Shown here piece by piece: positions 1 to 7,615 of a DNA stretch of 20,472 nt. Location of the stretch: positions 1-20,472 of IMG/VR virus record IMGVR_UViG_3300025669_000235; one strand, 5' to 3'. The stretch's first letter is position 1, and each line of letters opens with the position of its first letter. This stretch comes from a virus. A program made the translations under genes and the position numbers. A model generated the notes under the pieces. It saw nothing but the letters and a program-made list of their open reading frames with translations. It was not told the origin of the DNA and searched no databases.

Positions 1-156
1 CACCGGAGAAGTATGATTAATAATATCCGGGAAGTAATGGTTGCGGGATTGATTGAGCCTCACCAGAAAGCAAGAAAGACGCATAATGAAGATAAGTATG
101 AGAAACAACTTAGAGGGAAGGGAGTCAGGCGTGGCAGTGCGAAGAAAAAGCCGTGA
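1..156 (+). CDS. 3' end of an upstream gene, product unknown (partial)
   Basis: Frame 1 is open from the first base of the window to a TGA at 154-156, giving 51 residues of a protein C-terminus. The tail is strongly basic (ending GSAKKKP) and reads like real protein (VMVAGLIEPHQKARKTHNED), with no low-complexity repeats. The RecA-like gene's best start (GTG at 131, preceded by AAGGGAG) lies inside its last codons, the same tight overlap seen at other junctions here. That supports a real upstream gene in the same operon. The beginning is outside the window and I do not recognise a family; a DNA- or RNA-binding role is only suggested by the basic tail. Confidence 0.5.
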   Translation, partial: HRRSMINNIREVMVAGLIEPHQKARKTHNEDKYEKQLRGKGVRRGSAKKKP

Positions 157-1168
157 AATAGAAGTGATAAAGCGCATCCCCCCGGTTAGTGATTACTTAT
201 CAACGGGTTGTACTCTCCTCGATTTGGCTATATCAGACACTTATCCGGGAGGGTTTGGGGCTGGTAGGATAAATCACTTATGGGGAACTGAATCCAGTTC
301 CAAGTCAGTGTTGGTGGCTGAAATATTAGGTGCCGCTCAGAGGAAAGGGGGGAAAGCCACCCTCATAGAAACTGAAGGGACTTTCGATGAGAGCCGGGCT
401 GAGGATTTATTCGGAGTGGATACCAGAAAGCTGAAATACATTTCTCCGGAGAAGGGAAACATCAAAACTGAATTGTCCATCGAGTATCTGTTTGATGAGC
501 TTTTAACTAAGATGGAAGATGAAGCGGCAAAAACAAAGGCTCCATGTGTGGGGGCAGTCGATAGTCTTTCAGCTATTCCTTCTATGCCTGAGATCGAAAG
601 GGGCATGGGAGAAGCCACGTATGGCACGGATAGGGCGCAAGCCTTATCCAGGGGGTTTAGGAAACACGTGTGGCGTATGAATAGATCAGGCTTGGGGATG
701 GTTTTCGTTGATCAATCGAGGGATAAGATAGCAGGATTTGGGGGCAAGACTTTCTCTGGGGGGAATGCTCTCAGGTTCTTTGCCAGTACGAGGGTAATGA
801 CTCAGGTGGTGAAGACTCTTATCAATAAACATAAAAAGCCAATTGGCATTCGAGTGAAGGCCAAGATTGAGAAAAATAAGATAGCACCACCGTATCGTGA
901 AATTGAGTTCATTATTAGATTCGATTATGGGATTGACGATATAGCCACTAATCTCGATTGGTTGAAGCAGAATGATCCTACAGTACCAAAAAAAGGGAAT
1001 GTTTATGTCATTCCGGGAGTAAAGAAAAAGGGCACTGGATTAGCATCAGCAACGAAGATAGTGGAAGCAGAGCAGGCAGAAGAGGCTTTGATTGAAAGGC
1101 TCGTAAAAGTTTGGCATATGGTTTATTCAGATGATGATGAGCGCATCCCCCGGAGGAGGTTCATATGA
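131..1168 (+). CDS. RecA/UvsX-like recombinase
   Basis: This is a RecA-family ATPase of 345 aa from the chosen start. Such proteins form filaments on single-stranded DNA and drive strand exchange in phage recombination and replication. The fold reads in order: a P-loop region GTESSSKS (residues 52-59), an acidic strand LIETEGTFD (78-86) at the place of RecA's catalytic Glu, a Walker B-like strand VGAVDS (140-145), and GGNALRFFAS followed by KNKIAPP, both typical RecA core segments. The P-loop is odd: RecA has GPESSGK(T/S), and here the Gly before Lys is Ser. The start is GTG 131 (MAVRRKSREIE...) because AAGGGAG lies 6 nt upstream; longer forms from TTG 53 or ATG 86 lack such a site. It overlaps the upstream frame by 26 nt and the next gene by 4 nt (ATGA). 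Family assignment is firm; full ATPase activity is inferred. Confidence 0.88.
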   Translation: MAVRRKSREIEVIKRIPPVSDYLSTGCTLLDLAISDTYPGGFGAGRINHLWGTESSSKSVLVAEILGAAQRKGGKATLIETEGTFDESRAEDLFGVDTRKLKYISPEKGNIKTELSIEYLFDELLTKMEDEAAKTKAPCVGAVDSLSAIPSMPEIERGMGEATYGTDRAQALSRGFRKHVWRMNRSGLGMVFVDQSRDKIAGFGGKTFSGGNALRFFASTRVMTQVVKTLINKHKKPIGIRVKAKIEKNKIAPPYREIEFIIRFDYGIDDIATNLDWLKQNDPTVPKKGNVYVIPGVKKKGTGLASATKIVEAEQAEEALIERLVKVWHMVYSDDDERIPRRRFI

Positions 1169-1452
1169 CGGTTAGGAGAGTGACTAAAAAGTTCCGTTCT
1201 TCTGGGGAAGATTGGTTTGGTGTGTATCAGCATAATGAAGGATGGGAAGATGAGTGGAAAGATATGCCTGAATTCAAACACCAAGATTTGAGACCTAAAA
1301 GAAGTGTATTGGTTCATTTTAGGAATGAGAGTGATATTGATGAGTTTGCTAAATTAATTGATCAAAGAATTACTCCCAAAACAAGGTTTGTTTGGTTTCC
1401 TAATATGTTAAGAAAAATGGCAGAAAATAAAAGGTATGTTGATGAATCCTAA
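1165..1452 (+). CDS. conserved-looking phage protein of unknown function, 95 aa
   Basis: This is a compact acidic-then-basic protein of 95 aa. It begins at ATG 1165 behind an excellent ribosome site (GGAGGAGG, 5 nt spacer) and overlaps the recA stop by 4 nt. The core, with segments such as SVLVHFRNESDIDEFAKLI and ITPKTRFVWFP, looks like a small alpha/beta domain. From memory, similar short proteins sit beside modification genes in other phages, but I cannot name a family. There is no signal peptide or membrane segment. The tail overlaps the start of the glycosyltransferase-like gene, so the two are probably translated together. The GC content drops from recA into this gene, and the AT-rich stretch continues downstream. 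Confidence 0.75.
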   Translation: MTVRRVTKKFRSSGEDWFGVYQHNEGWEDEWKDMPEFKHQDLRPKRSVLVHFRNESDIDEFAKLIDQRITPKTRFVWFPNMLRKMAENKRYVDES

Positions 1453-2305
1453 ATATCCGATATATATTATTTCAAAAGGTCAGTGGGAAAGCAGATTGAC
1501 AAGCAAAGCTCTTGAAATAATAAAAGTGCCTTATTATATTGTTATTGAACCTCAGGAATATGATCAATATGCTTCAGTGATAGACTCTAAAAAGATTCTT
1601 ACTTTGCCTTTTAGTAATCTTGGTCGGGGTTCAATCCCGGCTCGTAATTGGGTGTGGGAGCATTCTATTTCTGTGGGAGCTAAAAGACATTGGATATTGG
1701 ATGATAATATAAGTTATTTTTACAGATTTAATAATAATATAAAAATAAAGGTTTCTTCAGGCACAATATTTAGATGTGCTGAGGACTTTGTTACTCGGTA
1801 TCGTAATGTAGCATTAGCTGGTTTCCAATATGATTATTTTGTTATTGCTAAAAGGGGTTCCATTCTTCCTGCTTATTTTTTAAACACTCGAATATATTCA
1901 TGTACTTTAATTAAAAATAATATCCCTCATAGGTGGAGAGGTAAGTATAATGAAGATACTGATTTAAGTATAAGGGTTTTGAAAGATGGATGGTGTACTA
2001 TTTTGTTTTATGCTTTTCTTCAGTACAAAAGCAGGACTGGGGAAAAAATGAAAGGGGGTAATACAGATAATGTGTATATTGACGGTGATAATCGTTTGAA
2101 GTTTGCTCAGTCTTTGCAAAAACAGCATCCTGATGTTGTAAGAGTTGTAAAAAAGTTTGGCCGTAATCATCATTCTGTTGATTATAGGCCTTTTAAAAAT
2201 AATAGGTTGATTAAGAAAAAAGATTTAATTATTCCAAATAAAATTAATAATTATGGAATGAGATTAGTTGAAGTTCAAGAAAGAGGTTTATATGATCGCG
2301 GATAA
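1442..2305 (+). CDS. TET-associated-type glycosyltransferase (GT-A-like)
   Basis: This 287-aa protein matches, by motif memory, the phage glycosyltransferases called TET-associated (TAGT/GREB1-like). Those are thought to sugar-modify hydroxymethylated pyrimidines in phage DNA. Visible features are an N-terminal YIISKGQWESRLTS segment, FSNLGRGSIPARNW around residues 57-70, ILDDN at 85-89 in the place of the GT-A metal-binding DxD, KYNEDTDLSIRVLKDGW in the middle, and MKGGNTD towards the C-terminus. ATG 1442 is preferred over ATG 1436 because AAAGG lies about 7 nt upstream of it. No TET/JBP oxygenase or hydroxymethyl-pyrimidine synthesis gene is in the window, so the acceptor base is unknown. 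The DNA is AT-rich (12 G/C in the line 2221-2280), unlike recA, which suggests acquisition. Confidence 0.72.
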   Translation: MNPKYPIYIISKGQWESRLTSKALEIIKVPYYIVIEPQEYDQYASVIDSKKILTLPFSNLGRGSIPARNWVWEHSISVGAKRHWILDDNISYFYRFNNNIKIKVSSGTIFRCAEDFVTRYRNVALAGFQYDYFVIAKRGSILPAYFLNTRIYSCTLIKNNIPHRWRGKYNEDTDLSIRVLKDGWCTILFYAFLQYKSRTGEKMKGGNTDNVYIDGDNRLKFAQSLQKQHPDVVRVVKKFGRNHHSVDYRPFKNNRLIKKKDLIIPNKINNYGMRLVEVQERGLYDRG

Positions 2306-3005
2306 AAAATTATTAGTTTTGTCAAAACTAATTCCAAAAGACAGAATACGTCCTGCTTTAAATTATATTCATATTAAAGGTAATAAGGCGGAAGTAACTG
2401 ATGGTCATATTATGGTACAATGTAATTTTCCTAAGGGAGAAGAGTGCTTTCCGGTAGGCACACCGGGAGAATCTGATGAAACTGCTGATATACTTGTTAC
2501 AAAGGAGCAAGTTGAAAGTGCTTTTAGAAATATATCTAAAAAATCTATTTTACCAGTTTTACAAAATGTAAGGGTTTCGGTAGATAAAGAAAAAAATGAA
2601 AGCATAGTTTCGCATACAGATTTAAAAAATGTTGTTAGTTTTAGAGAAAAAATAGTGGATACGTATCCTGATACAGAACAAGTAATTCCTGAATATGATG
2701 ATTCTGACGTGAAAACAGTTTCTATGGGATTATCCATGCTTAAAAAACTTGTTTATCTTATGAAAAACGCTGATTCAGATAACCCAAGAATTATAATACA
2801 ATTTGAAAACCCTAAATCAGCATTCAAATTCGTGATTCAAGATGGTTTGTATAAAGGAAAGGAGGGTTTTAATTTTATTATTCCAAAAGACTCTCACGGG
2901 GTAGTTTTTAAAGGAGTGATAATGCCTTTGAAGCCGAATAATAGTGGGGAAATAAACAAGATAATGAAAGAACCCTATACAATGGATGAGGGAGGCAAAC
3001 CTTGA
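2292..3005 (+). CDS. sliding-clamp-like protein (DNA polymerase III beta-like), short
   Basis: This 237-aa protein resembles bacterial beta clamps, which encircle DNA and tether polymerases. The resemblance is in the order and type of segments: LIPKDRIRPALNYIHIKG followed by EVTDGHIMV (compare the clamp's RPVLxGVxx...ATDGHRL), then a middle FREKIVDTYPDTEQVIPE (compare GxFPDYxRVIP), and a closing strand IIIQFENPKSAFKFVI. It is about two thirds the length of a cellular beta clamp (about 366 aa), so it may have two rather than three domains per chain. The start is ATG 2292 with AAGAGG upstream, overlapping the glycosyltransferase end by 14 nt. The 8 codons before it in the same frame have no good ribosome site. 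It belongs with the adjacent RuvC-like and Rad50 genes as replication functions. Confidence 0.58.
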   Translation: MIADKKLLVLSKLIPKDRIRPALNYIHIKGNKAEVTDGHIMVQCNFPKGEECFPVGTPGESDETADILVTKEQVESAFRNISKKSILPVLQNVRVSVDKEKNESIVSHTDLKNVVSFREKIVDTYPDTEQVIPEYDDSDVKTVSMGLSMLKKLVYLMKNADSDNPRIIIQFENPKSAFKFVIQDGLYKGKEGFNFIIPKDSHGVVFKGVIMPLKPNNSGEINKIMKEPYTMDEGGKP

Positions 3006-3697
3006 TAGTTTGCGGACTTGACTTATCTATGAATCATTATGCACTTGTTATGAAGCATATCGAGTCAAAGAAAACAAGGGTGATAGTGGCGTGGAATGTA
3101 GCCAGCCGGGTTCATGAATGGCATGATAAAATACCAAGCAATTATCGGTTGCGGTTTGTAGCCAAGACTCCTCCTGAAAAAGAGATGTTTCATTATTATG
3201 TGAATGGTCAATCTATTATAGAAGATATCAGGGATTTTCAGAAAGAGAAGGATTTTGCAGGCCGGGTGTTAGTGGCCTTGGAGGGTTATGCCTATTCATC
3301 GTCACCTGTGGGTTTGGCCCGGATAGTAGAAATGACGGCTTTGGTAAAAGAGGTATTATATTTTAATGGGCATGCTATAAGGCTTCATGATCCATTATCG
3401 GTTAAGATGTGGGCTGGGGATGCTCATGCTGATAAGGATTATATGGTTGATGCTTGTTTGAAAAAATATAAGATACCGGATTGCTTATTACAGACAAAAA
3501 CAAATCCGGGACAAGACGTTGCTGATGCTTACTTCCTTATGAAAATGATGGAGGCCGAATATAGGGTGAGGATGGATCCAATGCGTCAGAAAAAGTATAA
3601 GGATAAACAGCGTCAAGTATTTAATCGAGTGACAAAGGCATATCCAGAGAATTTGCTTTGTAGGCCTTTCCTTGTTTCTATGCAACCGGAGATTTGA
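3002..3697 (+). CDS. RuvC/RNase H-fold Holliday-junction resolvase-like nuclease
   Basis: This 231-aa protein has the layout of a RuvC-type resolvase, a two-metal nuclease that cleaves four-way junctions made during recombination and before packaging. The acidic residues appear at the expected places: Asp7 in VCGLDLS on the first strand, Glu94 in VLVALEGYAY, and Asp172/Asp175 in the C-terminal DVADAYFLM helix (compare RuvC's DxxD). A Lys/His-rich segment HADKDYMVD lies just before. TTG 3002 is the start: GAGGGAGG lies 5-6 nt upstream and TTGA overlaps the previous stop. The downstream gene again overlaps. A transposase or Cas-type RuvC is unlikely given length and neighbours. Confidence 0.72.
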   Translation: MIVCGLDLSMNHYALVMKHIESKKTRVIVAWNVASRVHEWHDKIPSNYRLRFVAKTPPEKEMFHYYVNGQSIIEDIRDFQKEKDFAGRVLVALEGYAYSSSPVGLARIVEMTALVKEVLYFNGHAIRLHDPLSVKMWAGDAHADKDYMVDACLKKYKIPDCLLQTKTNPGQDVADAYFLMKMMEAEYRVRMDPMRQKKYKDKQRQVFNRVTKAYPENLLCRPFLVSMQPEI

Positions 3698-3699
3698 TA

Positions 3700-4608
3700 A
3701 TGGAAATTGGAATTTTAAAGCAACGTCAATCATTACCGCTTGAGGCTAAGATATTGATGTCTGAGAAACGAATAAGAGAATGGTATAATTATTATAATGG
3801 GAATGTATATATATCATTTTCTGGGGGTAAAGATTCGACGGTGTTACTTAACTTGGTTAGAAATATATACCCAGATGTTGTTGCTGTGTTCTGTGATACT
3901 GGGCTTGAATATCCCGAAATACGTGATTTTGTAAAGAGTATAGATAATGTTGTGTGGCTTAAACCAAAAATGAATTTTAAAAAGGTTATTGAAAAATACG
4001 GTTATCCTGTCGTGTCTAAAGAAAATAGCCAAAAAATATACGAGTGGAGGACAACAAAATCAGAGAAGCATAAGTATAAGCTTATGTATGGTAGTGGTAA
4101 TAAATATAAGTCTGGGAGATTGCCTTTTAAATGGAGGTTCCTCATTGACGCACCTTTTAAAATAGGGTATCAATGTTGTAGTGTAATGAAAAAAAATCCG
4201 TTTAAGCAATTTGAGCGCCAGAGTGGGTTAAAAGCCTTTATAGGCACCATGGCATCTGACAGTCATTTGAGGCGACAGCAATACTTGCGTACTGGTTGTA
4301 ATTCTTATACTGGTAGAGAACAAAGCAAGCCTTTGTCTTTTTGGTTGACGAGTGATATATGGGAGTATATAAAAATAAATAAGTTATCTTATTCAAATGT
4401 TTATGATATGGGTTATGTTAATACGGGTTGTATGTTTTGTATGTTTGGGCTTCATTTAGAGGGTGTGAAGAATCGTTTTACTTTAATGAGAAAAACTCAT
4501 CCTAAACAGTATAAGTTTTGCATGGAAACATTGGGGTGTAGAAAAGTAATAGATTATACTTTTCCAAACTTAAAAGAAAATTTATATTTTGATTTTGAGG
4601 GCAATTAA
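3700..4608 (+). CDS. PP-loop, APS/PAPS-reductase/DndC-like enzyme with a [4Fe-4S] cysteine pattern
   Basis: This 302-aa protein is a PP-loop ATP pyrophosphatase-fold enzyme of the sulfonucleotide-reductase/DndC superfamily. The PP motif SGGKDS is at residues 41-46, followed by VFCDTGLEYPE. A Cys-Cys pair (YQCC) and a later CMFC are separated by 83 residues. This CC-X(~80)-CxxC pattern ligates the [4Fe-4S] cluster of APS reductases, and DndC-type enzymes also carry a cluster. The C-terminal ECG(I/L)H motif that carries the catalytic Cys of true reductases is absent. I therefore infer sulfur or other adenylation chemistry on nucleic acid rather than sulfate assimilation. ATG 3700 is favoured (CCGGAG 7 nt upstream) over TTG 3694. 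It sits between nuclease and ATPase genes and abuts the next ATG without a gap. Confidence 0.75.
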   Translation: MEIGILKQRQSLPLEAKILMSEKRIREWYNYYNGNVYISFSGGKDSTVLLNLVRNIYPDVVAVFCDTGLEYPEIRDFVKSIDNVVWLKPKMNFKKVIEKYGYPVVSKENSQKIYEWRTTKSEKHKYKLMYGSGNKYKSGRLPFKWRFLIDAPFKIGYQCCSVMKKNPFKQFERQSGLKAFIGTMASDSHLRRQQYLRTGCNSYTGREQSKPLSFWLTSDIWEYIKINKLSYSNVYDMGYVNTGCMFCMFGLHLEGVKNRFTLMRKTHPKQYKFCMETLGCRKVIDYTFPNLKENLYFDFEGN

Positions 4609-5571
4609 ATGATTAAATTCTTAAAAATAGAGAACTTCCAAAGTCATAAGAATACTTCCCTCAGGTTTGATCCCGGCTTCAATGTGATTGTAGGGAGGAG
4701 CGATGGGGGCAAGTCTGCTATTCTTAGAGCATTGGAATGGGTACGAACCAACAGGCCACCCGGTATTGAGTTTATTCGTAAGGGTGAAACAGATGTAAGG
4801 GTTCAATTGAATATTGGTAATTTTAAAATCATTAGAAAGCGCACGGATAAAAAGACTGGGACATATCAGGTTAAGAATCAAAAGGCATCTGAAATATATT
4901 CCTCATTTGGTTCAGGAGTTCCGGACGATGTTACTAATGCTTTTGGGATGGGTGATATTAATTTTCAATTTCAGTTAGACAAGCATTTCCTTCTCCTCGA
5001 TACTCCGGGAGCGGTGGCTGGAGTATTGAATAACATTACTAAGTTGGGTAATATAACCGAGGCTTTGACTTGGTTGCGTAAGAGTCGAGTAGAGGAAATG
5101 AAGAACCTTGAAGGGATGGTAAAAGAATCTGCTGATTTGGAATATCCTATTAGTGAAGAAGTAGAGAAGATGCTGAATGATGCTACGAGGAAGTCATCCA
5201 AGCTTTTTGTCCTTGAGAATGAAAGGGACTCTATTACAGAACGGTATTCTGATGTCAAGTTTATATTGGCTAAAGTATCCCGGCTCCCGAAGAAAAAGGA
5301 TATTGCTGATTATCCGAATATTATGAGTGATATGTTGGGCTTGGAAGGGAATGTAAAGCGTTTGGCTGATCTTCAATCTAAGCAGGATGAGGTTTTTGCT
5401 ATTTTAAGCAAACTTGATTTACATAAGACAATGAGAATTGAACTCATAGAGGAAAAGAAAGAGATTGAAGTTGAGGGAAAGGCTATATTGAGTAGGTTGA
5501 AGGATTGTCCGTATTGTGGTAGTGTTTTAAATTTGGATACAAAAGGGAGGTTGGTGAAGGATGAAGAGTAA
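4609..5571 (+). CDS. Rad50/SbcC-like ATPase, N-terminal half with zinc-hook CxxC
   Basis: This 320-aa protein has the N-terminal half of an SMC/Rad50-type ATPase. The first strand is FLKIENFQSHKNTSLRFDPG, Walker A is GRSDGGKS (residues 29-36), then comes a Q-loop region and ADLE/K-rich coiled coil from about 140 onward. Near the C-terminus is DCPYCGS (Cys300, Cys303), the zinc-hook motif at the tip of Rad50 coils. The chain stops 17 residues after the hook. It lacks the ABC signature and Walker B, which appear in the separate gene at 7885-8487. With SbcD/Mre11, Rad50 complexes process DNA ends in recombination and genome degradation. ATG 4609 follows the previous TAA directly, with GAGGG upstream. 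This is not a random truncation: no remnant of the missing half follows, and the break is at the natural apex of the coil. Confidence 0.85.
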   Translation: MIKFLKIENFQSHKNTSLRFDPGFNVIVGRSDGGKSAILRALEWVRTNRPPGIEFIRKGETDVRVQLNIGNFKIIRKRTDKKTGTYQVKNQKASEIYSSFGSGVPDDVTNAFGMGDINFQFQLDKHFLLLDTPGAVAGVLNNITKLGNITEALTWLRKSRVEEMKNLEGMVKESADLEYPISEEVEKMLNDATRKSSKLFVLENERDSITERYSDVKFILAKVSRLPKKKDIADYPNIMSDMLGLEGNVKRLADLQSKQDEVFAILSKLDLHKTMRIELIEEKKEIEVEGKAILSRLKDCPYCGSVLNLDTKGRLVKDEE

Positions 5572-5776
5572 TGAGCAACAATGGGTAGAAAGGAGAAGGC
5601 AGGCAATAGCATTAAGCACCGTTTGTGTAGGTACGGCTTTTTTGGTAATGGGAGCGGTTCCATGGTTTACGGGATGGCCTGTATGGTTGAAGCTTTCTTC
5701 TCTCGGAGTTTGGTTTGTGTTTGTAGGGGCTTTGATATATTCTCCATACGCTCCGAAGAAAGGGAGAACACCGTGA
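5561..5776 (+). CDS. small two-span membrane protein, 71 aa
   Basis: This 71-aa protein has two hydrophobic segments (about residues 15-35 and 40-62) separated by a short Trp/Pro-rich turn, WFTGWPVW, so it probably forms an inner-membrane hairpin. ATG 5561 is preceded by GGGAGG and GAAGG and overlaps the Rad50 N-half stop by 11 nt. Its stop overlaps a GTG that starts the next small gene. No family is recognised. Position inside the recombination block suggests a stray accessory gene, with no visible link to DNA repair. Confidence 0.7.
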   Translation: MKSNEQQWVERRRQAIALSTVCVGTAFLVMGAVPWFTGWPVWLKLSSLGVWFVFVGALIYSPYAPKKGRTP

Positions 5777-5937
5777 ATATATTTAAAGCACTATGGATTT
5801 ATTTAATTCCGGGATTTAAATGTAATGCAAATACTTGGGTGGATGTTTGTGTTTCTTTAGAACGATGGCCTTGGTTTCATAATATTTGTAGGTGGGTGCG
5901 TGGGAAACTTGTACAATTGTATAAAAGGAGGCAATAA
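5773..5937 (+). CDS. small Trp-rich basic protein, 54 aa, GTG start
   Basis: A 54-aa frame begins at GTG 5773, overlapping the previous stop (GTGA) with GGGAG 8 nt upstream. It runs to TAA 5935-5937, just before the SbcD start. It is aromatic and basic: IFKALWIYLIPGFKC near the N-terminus, WPWFHNICRWVRGK near the C-terminus, ending KRRQ. This pattern could bind a membrane surface or nucleic acid, but I recognise no family. The same frame is open back to ATG 5581, but that part lies inside the preceding gene and has no ribosome site of its own. The GTG start is therefore the supported one. Confidence 0.55.
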   Translation: MNIFKALWIYLIPGFKCNANTWVDVCVSLERWPWFHNICRWVRGKLVQLYKRRQ

Positions 5938-5938
5938 T

Positions 5939-6859
5939 TTGCGCATCTTACTGCTATCTGATACTCATTATAGATCGACATCCCCGGTAGGGAGGATTGA
6001 TGATTTCAGGAAAGCCCAAAGGAATAAATGGAGACGTGTAAGAAAAGCTGCGGAGGAAAATGCAGTTGATTATGTTCTTCAGGCCGGGGATTTATGGAAT
6101 ATGCCAAACCCTCCTATTGAATTGATAAAGGAATTTCTGGTGGTAGCTAATTTTGGGACTCCTTTATTAACTATTTTAGGTCAGCATGACATGTATATGC
6201 GTTCTCTTTCCCTCGATAATACAGCGAATGGGTTATTACAACACCTCGGTATAGTGAAAATATTGTCGGAAACAGGCTTTTACGAACAAAGCACCTTTAT
6301 AGCTGGAGTATCTTATGGGGGTGACTTAGAAAAGGCCAGAGATGCGCTCAGAGCGTCAAAAGCTTCTTATAAGATTTTGGTGATACATGCGATGATCGGG
6401 GACAAACCATTATACCCCGGTCATGACATAACGAAAGCATCAGGGTTTTTGAAGAAAGTAAAAGAGGCTGATTTGATTCTTACGGGTGATTATCATTATC
6501 CGTATTATCATGAACATGAGGGAAGAGTTATATTGAATACGGGTTGCTTAATGAGGATGACTCGTGATGATAGGGATATGAACAGAAGGCCTCATTATTA
6601 TATTTTGAATACGATTACAAGAAAACTAAAAAAGAAGTTTATTAAAGCGGAAAGTCCAGAGAAGGTATTTGAGCCGAAGACAGAGCAAACATCTCTCCGG
6701 ATAGATACCTTTGAAATGATAGAGCAGTTGAAGAAGTCTCACAAAGTGGGTTTATCTTTTACAGAGAACTTGGAAGCCTATTATGAGAAATTTACGTCAA
6801 CCAAACCAGTAAAGAGTTTGGTGAGAAAAGCTCTTTCTATGGGAGGATATAAACCATAG
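5939..6859 (+). CDS. SbcD/Mre11-like metallophosphoesterase nuclease
   Basis: This 306-aa protein is the nuclease partner of the split Rad50. Calcineurin-type metal ligands appear in order: LLSDTHY (Asp8, His10), QAGDLW, a GQHDMY segment where SbcD/Mre11 normally has GNHD, VIHAMIG, and LTGDYHYP. It starts at TTG 5939, with a near-perfect AAAAGGAGG 7 nt upstream. A longer frame from ATG 5900 lies inside the preceding small gene and has no site. It lies between the two halves of its ATPase partner, so all subunits of the complex are in one transcript. The Asn-to-Gln change in the NHD motif is unusual. The family is clear; 306 aa is shorter than E. coli SbcD (about 400 aa) but normal for phage versions. 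Confidence 0.85.
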   Translation: MRILLLSDTHYRSTSPVGRIDDFRKAQRNKWRRVRKAAEENAVDYVLQAGDLWNMPNPPIELIKEFLVVANFGTPLLTILGQHDMYMRSLSLDNTANGLLQHLGIVKILSETGFYEQSTFIAGVSYGGDLEKARDALRASKASYKILVIHAMIGDKPLYPGHDITKASGFLKKVKEADLILTGDYHYPYYHEHEGRVILNTGCLMRMTRDDRDMNRRPHYYILNTITRKLKKKFIKAESPEKVFEPKTEQTSLRIDTFEMIEQLKKSHKVGLSFTENLEAYYEKFTSTKPVKSLVRKALSMGGYKP

Positions 6860-7606
6860 ATGTATAAATTAATGCTTGGTGATTGTTTAAATCGGATGGA
6901 TGAGATAAAAGATAAGTCTATTGACATGGTTATGGTTGATCCGCCGTATGGAACAACGGCTTGTAAATGGGATTCAATTATTTCTCTTAAACCGATGTGG
7001 GAACAGTTGAAACGAATTATAAAACCGAATGGTGCTATTGCTATGACATCAAGTCAGCCTTATACAAGTAAGTTGGTAATGAGTAATGTAAAAATGTTTA
7101 GGTATGAATGGGTGTGGAATAAGAAACTTGCTGGAAATACTATTTTAGCGAAAAAGCACCCATTAAAAATACATGAAAATATTCTTATTTTTTCGTTTGC
7201 TGGTAATATTTTTTATGCCCCAAAAATGAGACAAGGTAAATTTAGAATGAAAGGTTTTAAATCAGCATTATCAAAAATATACGGGAGTTCTAAAAGTACA
7301 GATACCAGAATATGGAATGACTTATACTACCCACAAAGTATTCTTGAAGTAACAAATGCTAATAATAGAATTGGTAGAGTTCATCCAACTCAAAAACCAG
7401 TAGCATTAATGGAATACTTGATAAAAACTTATACCAATGAAGGGGAGACGGTTCTGGACTTTTGTATGGGTTCTGGAACAACCGGAGTAGCTTGTTTGAA
7501 TTTGGATAGGGACTTCATTGGTATTGAAAAAAATAGAAAGATATATGGAACAGCGGTGAAGAGAATCAAAGAAGCGAAACAACAGAGAAAATCAAGGTTT
7601 TTTTAA
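6860..7606 (+). CDS. beta-class DNA methyltransferase (N6-adenine or N4-cytosine)
   Basis: This 248-aa protein is an amino-DNA methyltransferase. The catalytic motif DPPYGT (Asp27-Pro-Pro-Tyr30) precedes the AdoMet-binding motif LDFCMGSGTTG (around residues 199-209), and HPTQKP lies just before the latter. This order is the beta class, and DPPY is most common in N6-adenine enzymes. No restriction endonuclease is adjacent, so it is probably a solitary phage methyltransferase protecting or marking the genome. ATG 6860 follows the SbcD TAG with no gap; GGGAGG lies 13 nt upstream, rather far. Sampled lines are 25-32% GC against 35-42% in the flanking Rad50/SbcD genes, which suggests a separate insertion between the recombination subunits. 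Confidence 0.88.
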   Translation: MYKLMLGDCLNRMDEIKDKSIDMVMVDPPYGTTACKWDSIISLKPMWEQLKRIIKPNGAIAMTSSQPYTSKLVMSNVKMFRYEWVWNKKLAGNTILAKKHPLKIHENILIFSFAGNIFYAPKMRQGKFRMKGFKSALSKIYGSSKSTDTRIWNDLYYPQSILEVTNANNRIGRVHPTQKPVALMEYLIKTYTNEGETVLDFCMGSGTTGVACLNLDRDFIGIEKNRKIYGTAVKRIKEAKQQRKSRFF

Positions 7607-7615
7607 GGGGGAAAG

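Noticed and set aside
5581-5772. Frame open from ATG 5581 in front of the 54-aa gene.
   Set aside because: It lies wholly within the well-supported 71-aa membrane gene in another frame and has no ribosome site; the GTG at 5773 explains the real part.
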